This document shows positions 12,401 to 23,800 of a stretch of DNA of 64,000 nucleotides, one piece after another; the first letter of the stretch is position 1, and every line of letters begins with the position of its first letter. The position numbers and the translations under genes are program-made. The notes under the pieces are model-generated. The model ran no database searches. It saw only the letters and a program-made list of their open reading frames with translations, and was not told the DNA's origin. The stretch comes from Onthophagus taurus (taxonomy: Eukaryota; Arthropoda; Insecta; Coleoptera; Scarabaeidae), in contig NC_091976.1 in NCBI RefSeq assembly GCF_036711975.1, forward strand, positions 26,784,001 through 26,848,000, given 5' to 3'.

Positions 12401-13303
12401 CAATTTTTCGCCAAAAAGAGCACGTTTCCGACTCGGATTTATCCTCAACTGAAGACTATTTAACGAGTAGATCTACGCTTTCAAAATCATCAGGACATTC
12501 TGATCGGCCGTTAAAGTCACCAGAACGTCCCGTTAAAAGCATGCACAATTTAAAACAAATCGCCGAACCAAAAGCGGAAATGCAACCTCGTTGGGCGTAT
12601 ATTCCTCGCGTTCCTGGACGAGGTTTTACGGGATCGGCGAGTAATTTGAGGATGCCTGAACCGGTTTTGCATGGTTCACGAAGTAATTTGACCACCATTC
12701 GGCCGGTTTTGAAAGGATCTTATACTAATTTAAGGCCAGTAAGTCAAAATTTACCGGTTATTACGTCTGATCCGCCCAGTTTAAATAATACTCAAACTTT
12801 CAACAGAAACGAACAGGTTTGTTTAATAGAAATTAGAGTTTTATGTAGATTTTATTTAATTTTTTATTTTTGGGTAGGGTTTTAAAGTCCCTGCTCTTCC
12901 TGCCTCAAGACAAAGTAGTGCTCCTGTTAATATTGAAAAACCTCAAGCTAGAATTAGTGGTTTGCCAAGACCTGTTACAGGTATTCCTAGACCTGCATCA
13001 AGAATTCCAGGACCTAGAAGTACCAGGTAAAGTTTATTCTATTCTTGGTATTACAAAACATATATATGATGAACTCTTCTCTTGTCCAACAACTATTATT
13101 TACAACCTTACTCACCATTGCTTGGTTAAAATCGTTCATTCAACCCACATCCTTAACTTTGTATATTATTCCAAACATTGCACAAGATCAAAAAATGTCT
13201 TTAAAAAGATGTTTTTAATTGTATTTTTGTTTAAAGACCTCAAGTACAACGTGGAGGTTCTCAACCAGTTAGCAAAGTAAACCTGAACCAAGGAAACTAC
13301 TGA
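3453..13303 (+). CDS. SLAIN-family-like microtubule plus-end protein, long isoform (6 exons)
   Basis: Exons 3453–3631, 7554–8515, 11806–12279, 12332–12816, 12878–13026 and 13237–13303 join in phase to 771 aa. An upstream open stretch from 3432 begins with GTG, so the ATG at 3453 is the likely start. Seen in sequence: a short N-terminal helix with leucines, an acidic patch ending in DETWLYEA (residues ~56–63), a long Ser/Asn-rich low-complexity middle, then Ser/Arg/Pro-rich repeats (SNLRMPEPVLHGSRSNL, YTNLRPV) and a C-terminus with GLPRP, GIPRP and ASRIPGPRS. SRIP is an SxIP-type EB1-binding motif at 12998–13009. The acidic-WLY block and GLPRP tail resemble SLAIN1/2, which recruit ch-TOG/Msps to growing microtubule ends; this family call is inference, and it could be another insect +TIP. 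Intron 1 and intron 2 are packed with transposon debris. Confidence 0.62.
3632..4430. other. Start of SLAIN-like intron 1, no gene seen
   Basis: AT-rich intronic DNA. Apart from short TGTCA/TGACA inverted pairs around 3736–3780 I see nothing supportable here. Confidence 0.5.
4440..5200 (-). mobile_element. Degraded Tc1-like transposase remnant
   Basis: On the minus strand 5086–4835 gives a Tc1-type N-terminal helix-turn-helix (NKPRAGRPSKLNSRDKRNI). Further along, near 4675–4730, the C-terminal signature QPQSPDLNPIEHLWDEIERR appears in another frame. Frameshifts and a missing middle show it is dead. It lies in intron 1 of the SLAIN-like gene, with a hAT insertion just beyond its 5' side. Confidence 0.75.
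5235..5695 (-). mobile_element. hAT-family deletion derivative
   Basis: The ends are inverted repeats (TAGGGATGCAACATCG at the left; CGATACATCG-type subterminal repeats and TGCATCCCTA at the right). Flanks ACTGAACA and ACTGAATT are a decayed 8-bp target duplication, the length hAT elements make. Inside, on the minus strand around 5430–5575, is the conserved hAT C-terminal dimerisation region (YLPLLATSESNERLFSEA, then RNRILG). The N-terminal transposase is absent. Confidence 0.8.
6190..7395. repeat. Array of nine hairpin repeats (CTAG-arm palindrome family)
   Basis: Nine copies of a ~45-bp palindrome, read as TTCGGGTTTAGCC, an ACGTCT/AGACG loop stem, then GGCTAAACCCGAATG, start near 6255, 6386, 6556, 6683, 6813, 6942, 7071, 7210 and 7337. 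Most are ~129 bp apart. Linkers are built from CTAGAACTA, CTAGTGTTAG and ACACTAGAC pieces that are themselves inverted repeats. Loop orientation largely alternates, so the array is head-to-head/tail-to-tail. It ends about 160 bp before exon 2 of the SLAIN-like gene. No coding potential; the overlapping open frames are fortuitous. Confidence 0.9.
8615..8673 (+). other. Alternative terminal exon of the SLAIN-like gene
   Basis: Exon 2 of the SLAIN-like gene ends in phase 1 (ACC G|GTAAGA). An acceptor TTTAG at 8610–8614 opens an exon reading GESSSNFYSPPPDYNRILK then TAA at 8671–8673, in the correct phase. The acceptor at 11804–11805 used by the long form has the same phase. The result would be a 399-aa isoform lacking the Ser/Arg/Pro-rich and SxIP C-terminal half. 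Based on splice signals only. Confidence 0.55.
8674..11805. other. SLAIN-like intron 2, unassigned
   Basis: About 3.1 kb of AT-rich intron. Two open stretches look less random than the rest: 9332–9700 (122 codons, two Cys-containing segments and a hydrophobic C-terminal third) and 10202–10402 (66 codons, containing FADIWLLWALPDHAHLVPH). I recognise neither and cannot tell a decayed element from chance. 10780–11735 shows nothing. Confidence 0.4.
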
Positions 13304-14270
13304 CAAAGACCTTGGAAGTGCGTAAAAAGAACCTTAGTGCCTTACAATGATTCGGTCCTAAATACGATTGAAAAACGAAAAAATGCTCTAAAGAAAAATG
13401 AAAAGATATACGTTTATCATTTAATTGTCATATCATTAACTTGTATCCTATACAATGTAACTTGTGTTTAACTTGCTCATATTTTATATACATATACAAT
13501 TTTATTGACACAAAAAAAAATATGAAAGATGCAATATCTATGTATAAAGAAGAAAAAGTTATTGAAAAATTATTTCGATTCTTGTTGTTTCTTCTTGAAG
13601 TAATTGTTTTAAATAACTTTTTTTTGTTTATTTTCTTTTTTATTTTAATATCTATTGTGATTGAGATATGGATACGACTGAATTTACTAATGAAAATTGA
13701 ATTAACTAATTAAAATATAGGTAAAGGGGCCTAAATGTAATAATGGAATTTATTGTTTTTTCTGTTTTTGCGACCTTTATAGATAGTCCCCATTTTGAGC
13801 TTCTGCAAAATCTAATAGCTATTTATTAATTTATTTAAAAAAAAAAAAGTATTGTGCGTTGTTCGCGTTCTAGTGTATGTAAATATTGATTGTTTTTTTT
13901 AGGGAAAATTAGAAAAGCCAAATATATTATATGAAAAATCTTAAGATCTGTTAAAAAATGATCCTATCCTGAAAAAAAAAAAAATTCGATCATAAAATTG
14001 TTCAAAAAATCGTCTTTTTCGTATATATATAATTATTATTATCAATACACATACTAAAAAATGTTTCTACTAATGTTCTATATATTTTTCATGATGAAAT
14101 AAAAATTTTTATAGCTAAATTTGATTTTATTTTTTATCAATACAAAAAAATGTGTTGCCATAGTATCAAATAATAAATATTTCACAAAAAAAATCAATAA
14201 TCACCAACATCCATCCATCCAAAATAATATTTCTTTCATTAATTAATTCATACATGCAAACAAATTGAAA
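13304..14270. other. 3' UTR of the SLAIN-like gene and intergenic spacer
   Basis: AT-rich. Includes the probable 3' UTR of the upstream gene and, close to 14270, the 5' UTR of the next gene. Several A runs and TATATA stretches (13985, 14020) but no assignable site. Confidence 0.4.
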
Positions 14271-14801
14271 ATGTCTGGCGATGGTTACGATTCGTTGAAG
14301 AAAAACTCGAATTCAAACGATGATGATGACGAGAAATGCATGAAAAACGATTTTCAAGATCAATTCCGTAACCTGTTTAGTTCAGATTCAGAAAGTGACG
14401 TTGATGGGGTGGAATATTCAGATGGAAGAAGTGGTTTTGAAAGTGCAAGTCGCGTTTCAGATTTATCAGGGATTTTGGATAGTTTAGAAAAAACCGGTTC
14501 GAATAAAAGTTTCAGTTCGTATCAAGTGAGGGAAATCGAAAGAAATAATTGCATGTTAATGAATCGAATCGTTTCGCAAAATAACCGAAAAAGTCAATTT
14601 CCGATTACCGACAACAAACCTATGGCTTCTAGTAGTTTCATTAATCGTAAAAAGAAACAACGAGAAATTGATCATAATAATTTAGTAAGTTAAATTTTAA
14701 TTTTTATAATAATGTGTTGTTTTAATGTTTTTTTTTAATAGATTTTGTTAAAGAAAATTCAATCTGTGAAATCTTCTGGATTGAGTCACAGAAAAAAATA
14801 A
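14271..14801 (+). CDS. Hemingway/CFAP97-family axonemal protein (2 exons)
   Basis: Exons 14271–14684 and 14742–14801 (intron 57 bp, GTAAGT…TAATAG) give 157 aa. The first half is acidic and Ser-rich (DSESDVDGVEYSDG). The second half carries the KIAA1430/Hemingway signature: REIERNNCMLMNRIVSQN and, across the splice, INRKKKQREIDHNNL followed by ILLKKIQSV. Proteins with this domain act in cilia and sperm tails (Drosophila hemingway; vertebrate CFAP97/CFAP97D). The length suits the short CFAP97D-like class. Start chosen at ATG 14271; the frame runs a little further up only through a TTG. Strong conservation of the two half-motifs across the splice supports the junction. Confidence 0.82.
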
Positions 14802-14825
14802 TTATTTTAAAAAATTAATGGGGTG

Positions 14826-14960
14826 GAATGGAACTCTTTGGAAGTACAAATCATATTTTTTTTTGTAATATAATCGTGGACCAGTATTTGTTATTTTATT
14901 TTTACTTTATAATCGAATATTTTTTATAATAGATTTATTTAAATATACTTTTTTTCTAAA
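14826..14960. repeat. Left copy of a ~100-bp direct repeat
   Basis: GGAACTCTTTGGAAGTACAA followed by an AT-rich tail ending near ATTTAAATATACTTTTTTTC matches 16836–16935, with about 40 bp extra here. The two copies bracket the RT and Tc1 remnants between them. This copy lies just after the Hemingway-like stop codon, in its probable 3' UTR. Confidence 0.75.
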
Positions 14961-15099
14961 TTTTTTGTGTAATTCAAGTTTAATTAATAAGCGTTTGGTA
15001 AACTTTCTTGAAAACAAACTGATTCTGGATAACAGCCAGATGGTTATAAAAGTGGTAGATCAACAATTACTGCAATTATTAACCTGGTACAAGAAATAG

Positions 15100-15745
15100 T
15101 TGAGAAATATGATAACAATGAAAAGGTTAAAATAGGTTGTTGCTACACCAATGCGCAAACTACATTTTTATGGCGTTCGCCACATGCTCTATTGGCTTCA
15201 TACCTTCAAACCGAAAACAGGTTGTTAGCTGGTCTGAAACTAAATCCAACGTGAAGTCCTGCAGATATGGAATACCACAAGGCTCCATTCTGGGACCTAT
15301 ATTGTTTGCTGCATACATAGATAATATACCTTTTGTGTTGGCGATGTCGCAGCAAGGGTAAGTTCCAACGATCGAGTAAGTGCCAAGCTCGACAGTCATC
15401 AAGACATCAAATAGATTAAATATAAACAAGAACAAGACGCAGATGTTGAGAATAATGAAACAAGAATAGTAAAGTAAAAGCTATTAAGTTCCTTAGAATA
15501 ACTTTAGATTCAACATTGAAATGGTATACTCATATTCAAAACTTGTGTAATAGTCTTTCTGGTGCCGTATATTTGATCCGAAGATTGATTTTGAGAAGGA
15601 ATGCCTATTTTGCCTGTTTTCAGGCCGTTGCGACATACGGACCTGCAGCCTTGGGCTGCTGCATATCTAGTGTTAGTCAACAACTAATACTAAGTCAAGA
15701 TATTAGGCTGGTTTGTTGTCAATTAGTTGTTGACTAACAGTAGAC
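15100..15745 (+). mobile_element. Fragment of a jockey-like non-LTR retrotransposon RT
   Basis: 15203–15360 encodes an RT segment with GIPQGSILGPILFAAYIDNI (fingers/palm, motif B region). 15516–15700 encodes a downstream thumb-like piece, WYTHIQNLCNSLSGAVYLIR followed by AVATYGPAALG. The YADD-bearing middle and both ends are missing, and frames change. It is followed near 15750 by arms of the CTAG hairpin family. Confidence 0.7.
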
Positions 15746-15804
15746 CCAGAACTAGAAACATCCAGGTTTTTTTTGAGGTATTTAGGTATTTTGGCTGTTA
15801 TTGT

Positions 15805-16745
15805 AGCCGACATCGTCATGGCATACTTTCAATTAGAGATCTGATGGTTTCTTGAGGGATATCTTCCCATACGCGAATAAGACTTTGTCGCAGCTCGTTT
15901 AAGCTGTTAGGTGGTGGATGCTGACTTCTAATCCTACGTCCCATTATGTCCCAAAGATGCTCGATTAGGTCTGGACTACAGGCTGGCCACTCGAAGACTT
16001 GAATATTAACATAATTTACATATTCAGTAACAATATGTGCCGCATGTCTCGCATTATCCTGCATAAGAATGAACCCATCGCCAATGTAAGGTGCAAAAGG
16101 TATCACAAAAGATTCTAAAATGTCTGTTATGTATCGTTCAAAATTCAGACGTCCACCATCAAGGATAAAAAGTTCCGTGCAAGCTGTTAAAGATATTCCA
16201 TCACTGAACCGCCTCCGTATAATGTGGTTTCTGGAATGTTACATGTGGAATATCTTTCATTTGGCCTTCTGTACACTCTTGGACGACGATCAGAACTTAC
16301 AAGGCAAAACCGTGACTCATCCGTAAATAACACTTGCTCCCAATGATGGATTTCCTAATCCACGTGCCTTCTTGCAAAAGCCAATCTGTTTCTTCGGTGG
16401 TTTACAGATAATCTGGGACCAGTAGCTGCTGCCCGAGGTCGTAAATTTTGAGTACGAAGTCTTCTTCTTATGGTATCTTGTCATGAACCTCGCTTAGCTG
16501 TATTTGGAGCTAGAAGCATCAAAAATCGATCTTCCACCGCATTTGTAGCTCGTGGCCTGCCTTGGCCACGTCGTCTAGCATAATCGTTGGTCTCTATAAA
16601 TCTCTGCAGAACCCTACCGACCGTTTTATAAGTTGTATAATAGAATAATAGTATGTAAAACTTTGCGATTTGTTAATCCTTCATTGGACAAAGTTACAAT
16701 TTGAACACATTCATCATGATTTAAATTTCGTCTAGCACGCTCCAT
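15805..16745 (-). mobile_element. Tc1-like DNA transposon, inactivated
   Basis: Minus strand from an ATG at 16745 (MERARRNLNHDECVQIVTLS) down to about 15816. The C-terminal half is open at 16106–15816 and shows the second catalytic Asp block (FILMQDNARHAAHIV) and FEWPACSPDLIEHLWDIMG, the DDE-type end of Tc1 transposases. The middle has frameshifts. Unrelated in sequence to the Tc1 remnant at 4.4–5.2 kb. Confidence 0.82.
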
Positions 16746-16835
16746 TATGTATTCCACGAATGACAGTTATCTTATCAATTCGTAAAACAATTAAAAAGTA
16801 TGTAGAAAAAAGTTATTATTAAAAAAAGGAATATG

Positions 16836-16935
16836 AAACTCTTGGGAAGTACAAATCATATTTTTCTTTGTAATATAATCATGAATTTTATAATAGATTT
16901 ATTTAAATATACTTTTTTCCTATTTTTCTAAATTT
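16836..16935. repeat. Right copy of a ~100-bp direct repeat
   Basis: Matches 14826–14960 (GAAACTCTTGGGAAGTACAA, then ATAGATTTATTTAAATATAC). See the left copy. Confidence 0.75.
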
Positions 16936-17854
16936 AATTGTCACTTGACAATTTTGAGGTTTTTTGACAGGTGTGTCAGATCTGTCAGATGTATTTTGAC
17001 AGTTTTTCGAGTGTGAAAATAACTTTTTGGTAAGTTGGGTTGCATACGTTAATAACAATTTAATTCTTATAAATTATTTATTTATTCTTTTATTTAGCCA
17101 TAAAAACAATAAATATAAAGATAAGATTATTAATAATAATTGGTCTAGACTTATTTGTTGTCTGGTTAATTGATATTTCGTTTCGATTATTTTCTTTTAG
17201 TTTGTTTAGAAAATCATTGCCAAATAAATTTTAACATATTTATAAATAATACATTGCACAACGATTTAACTCCACGTAACGGAAGTAAAAAAATATTCTA
17301 TTGTAACATTTTATGATTGTTTTTAATCGTTTAATAATGTTAATGAAGAAAAAACCTTCCATAGATGGGGCTAAGTTCCTTTCGCGTTTCGAACCAATTT
17401 TGCGTTTAATTTGTTTTTATTTAAGTTGTTAGCGGTCGAATAAGAAATACAAAAACCAACAATTATCTAATTAATAAAGTTCAAACAAAGTTTAATTGAT
17501 ACGAATTGGTTTCGAAGTAATCGCGAAAACTTCACGTTAGTCTCGAAAAAGCCGGTATCACAACAAACAAATAAACGAATTCGTAGTAAGAACAAATTGA
17601 CTTTTTTGTTGTACATACAGCATTGAATACAACCTTGAAAAAAAAACCATCTGTAAATTTTACAACAATTTCGGCTGTGAAATGTCACGCGTGGACCGCC
17701 GCGCATCAAACGTTATTGTTATTATGTGAACCGTAAATTTTTTACAAGACTTCTTTTTCGATTTTACTTATAAAACCACCTTATTAATATTATTATTATT
17801 TTCCCATTTACACCCAACTCTACGTTTCGCGGGGGGCTTAAATTTATCACAACC
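16936..17854. promoter_or_regulatory. Upstream region of Stim
   Basis: No gene. A dense cluster of TGACA/TGTCA words lies at 16940–17005. The last 200 bp before the Stim ATG become locally GC-richer (CACGCGTGGACCGCCGCGC near 17690), as often seen around insect promoters. No TATA box placed with confidence. Confidence 0.35.
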
Positions 17855-20800
17855 ATGAAGTGCAGCAAATTAATATTTTGGTTTGTATTTGGAGTGTGTT
17901 GGTTCGACGGAAATTGTGATCAAATTCAACATCAATCCAACACCGAACCGGAAAAACCGAGGAATAATGGAAATATGGGGTACTCATTGCTTTCTAGGTC
18001 TATGTCTAAAGTTGTAGAAGGTTATTTTGATGTGTATTTAGCGTTTAAGATGATTTATACCTAGTTTTTTAGATTCACATGAAAGTTGTTACGTTGATGA
18101 TTTCGATTGCTTATTTGGAGCCTCAAATGATAAACCTGGATTAGAGGCTATTCGAGCTTTACATCAACAATTAGATGATGATGCTAATGGTGACATTGAT
18201 TTAACTGAAACTGGTGATGTATGTTAATTAATTTATATTAAAAGAATAAGAACATAACCTAAAAAAATTCTTAGATAAATGTATTAAAGATGATATTTAG
18301 AATTATGTTGAAGGATTTCATAATCTAAAACCCCCAAATTTAATTGTATTAACAATAAATATTATGTACAGTGAGTGTGTCAAAAGTAATTTGACAAATG
18401 TAACCTTCTTGTGCTATAAATGCGTTGATCAATAGGGAAACTTAGTTAATAATGTTGAGATGAGTTAAATGATAGCTTCATATAATATACAGGGTGGTCC
18501 ATTGAAAATGAGCTGAAGGGCATAACTGCCAAGGATTTTATCAAAAAAAAACCTGAAACCTGTCAAGTTTGTTTCTCAGGGGGATAAATTTTGACGCAAA
18601 AATTGTACCCCAAACTTTACCCTCCTTCAAATTTGGGGGATGACACCCCTCTCAAATTTTTTCAAATTAAAAACATCATTTTGTAAGTCTTGTTTTTATT
18701 GATACAGCATAAAAAAATTTGTTAGAACAATTTATTTTCGAAATATCTGGTTTTAAAGATTCACCAGATACACCCCAATTTGCACTAAACATATTTCTAA
18801 TAAGAAAAATTAAAAAAGAAACATGTTAATCATTGAAGGAACGAGGTTTTAGCCAGATATTAAAAACCTATTACTTAGTATCTTTTTTAGGTGTTGGACA
18901 CTGTAGATAATAATCAACTCCAATAGGACTTTTTTCATTGAATACAACTTCATTTATATCAGGTTTGTCATTAGCAACCTCATTGTAACAATCCCAATAC
19001 GATATATAAAGCCGTTTTGAAAAATCACTTTGAGTTTTTAAACAAAAAATTTTTGAAATGATCGAGAATTTTTTCGAATTTTGCAATTTTCGCCGATTCA
19101 GTTTTAAAAATTCGTATAAAATCGATTTCTTGGAATATGAGTATGAAAATTTCCCAAAATGTTAATAAAAGTGTCCTCTTTCCAATGAACCAACGCGTTT
19201 TGAAAAATAACTTTTAGTTTTTGAGAGAACAATATTTGAAGTTTTGATAAAATTTTCGATGTTGCAATTTTCATCGATAACATTCAAAATTCGCTATAAA
19301 ATTCATTTCTTGAAGGAACCTTGTGAAAATATCACCAATTATTAATTAAAGTATCCTCTTTTTAATGCATAAAGCCGTTTTGAAAAATCACTTTGAGTTC
19401 TTGAGAAATAAATTTTTGAAATCATCGACAATTTTTTCGAATTTTGCAATTTTCGCCAATTAAATTTAAAAAATTCGTATAAAATCCATTTCTTGGAATA
19501 TAAGTATGAAAATTTCCCAAAGTGTTAATAAAAGTGTCCTCTTTCCAATGAACCAACCCGTTTTGAAAAATAACTTTTAGTTTTTGAGAAAAAAAAATTT
19601 GAAGTTTTGAAAAAATTTTCGATGTTACAATTTTCATCGATAACTTTCAAAATACGCTATAAAATTAATTTCTTGAAGGATCCTTGTGAAAATATTACCA
19701 ATTATTAATTAAAGTATCCTCGTTTTAATGCAAAAAGCCGTTTTGAAAAATCACTTTCGGTTCTTGAGAAATATATTTTTGAAATAATCGACAAGTAGTA
19801 GTAGTAGTAAAAGTATTTATTCCGGAATTACAATTATTATACAAACATTGTTTACAATTATATTTTAAATTTATTATATTCTCCGGAACGGGCTCTCGAC
19901 CGAGGTGCTCCTGCCCTTGCTGAACTTTCATCCATATAATAATTATAATTTACTTCATATCCTTCAACAAATAATAACTAATTGACATTCGGTAAAGGGT
20001 TGTTATCCGAAAGAAATAGCGATGTGAGATTGTGGTTTTCAGTTATTTTTAAATTGCTTTTATTAGCAAGTGCAACTATTCGGTCTGTAATTGGTGTTAT
20101 TTTACATTTCTCATAAAGAAGTTGATTCGATGGGTTATAAAGTGGATTTCTAGGGTTTCTTAGTTTTGTTATTTTGTTTGTTTGGCTTGAATTCCTACGT
20201 CGCACAAAATGGATGCTCCATAATCCAAAATCGGTCTGCAGATGGTTTTATAAACGTGGACTGAGCATTTAAAACTGATGCCTCTGTTTTTATATGTTAA
20301 ACATCTAAAATATTTCGCCCTAGCGTTAGATTTCATTTTAGATTTTTTAGTGTGAACATTAAATTTTAATTTGTTATCTAGATCAATCCCTAAATATTTG
20401 CACACCTTAATTGGAGTAATGAACATGTTAGCTATCGATATTTTAGGTGATCTATCAGATATTCTATGGAATGGTAATAATAACTGTGTTTTTTGTGGGT
20501 TAATTTGAATACGCCACGTCCTATACCAGCTTTCTATTTTTTTCGTCAGATTTTGAAGATTTTCTATTGCTCCATTCAAAGTACGGTCATGAGATATTAA
20601 CACCGTGTCATCTGCGTATTGGAGAATGTATGCTTTCTTATTATGTTTTTCAGTCATCATATCAAACACAAAAATGTTGAATAAAATAGGGGATAGTGGA
20701 GAACCCTGAGGGACTCCTTGTTTTGGAAAGAAATATCCGAATATGCGTCGTTCACTCTTACTCTCAGTGTTCTATCCGACAAAAAACCGTTTATTAATAA

Positions 20801-23800
20801 TGTTAGGGTTGGTTTATTTTATTTTGTCATTTTATCGACAATATTTTAAAATTTTGCAATTTTCGCCGATTAAATTTTAATAATTCGTATAAAATCGATT
20901 TCTTGAAATATGAGTATGAAAATTTCCCAAAGTGTTAATAAAAGTGTCCTCTTTCCAATGAACCAACCCGTTTTGAAAAATAACTTTTAGTTTTTGAGAA
21001 AATAATATTTGAAGTTTTGATCAAATTTTCGATCTTGCAAATTTCATCGATAATTTTCAAAATTCGCTATAAAATTCATTTCTTGAAGGATCCTTGTGAA
21101 AATATCACCAATTATTAATTAAAGTGTCCTCTTTTTAATGCAACAAGCCGTTTTGAAAAATCAATTTTAGTTCTTGAGATATAACATTTTGAAATAATCG
21201 ACAATTTTTTCGAATTTTGCAATTTTCGCCGACTAAATTTTAAAAATTCGTATAAAATTCATTTCTTGTAATATGAGTATGAAAATTTCCCAAAATGTTG
21301 ATAAAAGTGTCCTCTTTCCAATGAACCAACCCGTTTTGAAAAATAACTTTTAGTTTTTGAGATAAGTTTCAAAATTCGCTATAAAATTCATTTCTTGTGG
21401 AAATATCGCCAATTATTAATTAAAGTATCCTCTTTTTAGAGTTGCTTCGTTAGTTAAATTAGCATCAAAAAAGTTCATTTTGTATCTTGGGTTCAAATAA
21501 GTTGACATATCTTATTAGCTTTCTTATTAATTTCATTTTTATTCAAATTTCGCAATAATGTGGCAATGTAGGGTATCACTTCAGAAATGCACCAGAAATT
21601 ATAACCATAATGGCCGAATATCCAGTATCCGACTTTTCACAAAATCACTATCCGTTCCATCACTATTATAAACGTTAGCTTCCTCAAGTGTCGCATAGCC
21701 TCTCTGCTATCAGTGCAGATTACAACGATTCTGCCAACCTTTTTGGGGTCGTTGATCACATTAGCTGCTATATTTAATCTCATGATGCTGTTATAAACAT
21801 ATGGAATGTGTCCATGTTGAAGTAGAACAATTATTTGGTCCATCGATGATCTACCTTAACCATACAAAGAATCAACCCAAACCACTTTGGTACTTTTTTG
21901 GCTTTTCTATATAAAGAAGCAGTCTTTTAATTAGTACTTTGGAGAATATTTTCTATGTTGTGTTTAACAACGTGATATCTCTAGAGGTTTCACACTTTAG
22001 CGGGTTTTCCTTCTTATGATTAGTCCGGGTTCAAATATTTCGCAAATATTTGGTGACTCATTATTTTTTCTTTGCTAGTGTTTCATTTGGCACACTATTT
22101 TTCTTATATATTATTAAATTAAAAATATTAAAGAATTGAATGTGTATAAGCTATTTTCCTTTTTTAGTTTTTGCGTCAAGATTTAAAAATTGATTCTGGT
22201 TATGAAAAGCGTCAAAAAGCATTCCATCAAAACGACGATATGCATATTTCCGTTAAAGAGCTTTGGGAATCTTGGTTAAGATCGGAAGTCCACAACTGGA
22301 CTGTTCAGCAAACCGTTGAATGGCTCTCTGTTTGTGTGGATTTGCCGCAATATGTTCCAAATTTTATTCAGAATAAGGTAACTGGAGCTGCACTTCCAAG
22401 GTAAAAACTTTTATTTAATTTTATTTTTACTAAAACGAAACCGATTCTTTGAAGAAATATGAACGATAATAGTAACATAAAAAATATGGTTAAAAATTTT
22501 TACATAAAATAAATATTTTAAGGATTAGTTTTGTTTGGTGGAACTTATTAAACGTAAAATGTGTGTTAAATGCGCATTTGGTATGATGTAAACAAAAAAA
22601 ATTGAGTGGTAATAAACAAATATCACAGGTTTTTGCACATGTTTATAAATTTATAAATTTACAACATATGTTGGGGATTAAAAACATGATTAAATTTTAT
22701 TCTGTCTCAAAAATAAGCTAATTGAATCAATACACGTGTTAAGGTATGAAATACGATCCATTTTATCATAAAACTCAACTAAACACAATCTAAAAATAAA
22801 TTCATGGAGAAATAATCATCGAAATAATATTTCGTATGAGTATTAAAGTTCCAATTTTAAGAAACAATTACAGACTTGTTTGTACAACTCGATTCAACAG
22901 AATAAAAAAAACTTGTTAAATAACATTGAAAGCATGTTAATTTGTACACATTAAATTGCATAATTTGAAAATAATAAAAGAATCCCCGTCATGTTTTGAC
23001 GTAAAAGAACCCAACGAATTAAAAATTACCTATTTAATACAAAGGGGAAATATCATGAAGGTCAATTAATAAAATAAAAATTATTCCGATTTTTATTTGT
23101 TTATGTTAATTTAATTATTTCATTGAAAACGTAGCGAATACTTGAAGTTATTGAAATATTTAAAATATTTATGAGTAATACCGCTTAAAATAATCAGGAA
23201 ATTGTTCCGATTTTTTTTCGAAACGCAATTTTCCACGCAGTTATTGTTCATCAAGCTACCGATTGGTTTTATTTTCAAATCATAACGTGAGTACATATAT
23301 AAAAATCTAATCAAAGTGTTTCTCATTTTAATATTATAAACTTTGCGGTTGATCTTGCAATGATAATTGCTTTGTTTTCAAATTATTATAGAGGTTTTCG
23401 TTTTCATTCTAACAACAATGTTTTTAGTTCCTTATCAGTATATAAATATTTTAATTGTACGACCTGGTTTTTGTGTATTTTACACCGTCATTAAAATCGC
23501 AAAAAGGATAGATACAATAAATTAAAATAAAATATATTAAAGTAAAATTTCGGTATAAAGGATAAACTTAAACGTTAATAACTGTTTGAATGATTAATTT
23601 TAATGTACACAAATTCGAACAATTATCCCCACCATTGCGTTTTTTTATTAGATTAGTTCTACTTTTAGTTCAATAAAAATATACAACAATCTAGCGCTGA
23701 ATAACAGCTAAAACTAGAACTAACATTAACACTAGATCTAGAACTAGAAACATTCGGGTTTAGCCGTACGTCTCTTAAGACGGCTAAACCTGAATGTTTC

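Noticed and set aside
18930..21440. Regularly spaced repeats considered as a CRISPR-like array
   Set aside because: Units are contiguous 181-bp monomers without constant short repeats and unique spacers, in an intron of an animal gene.
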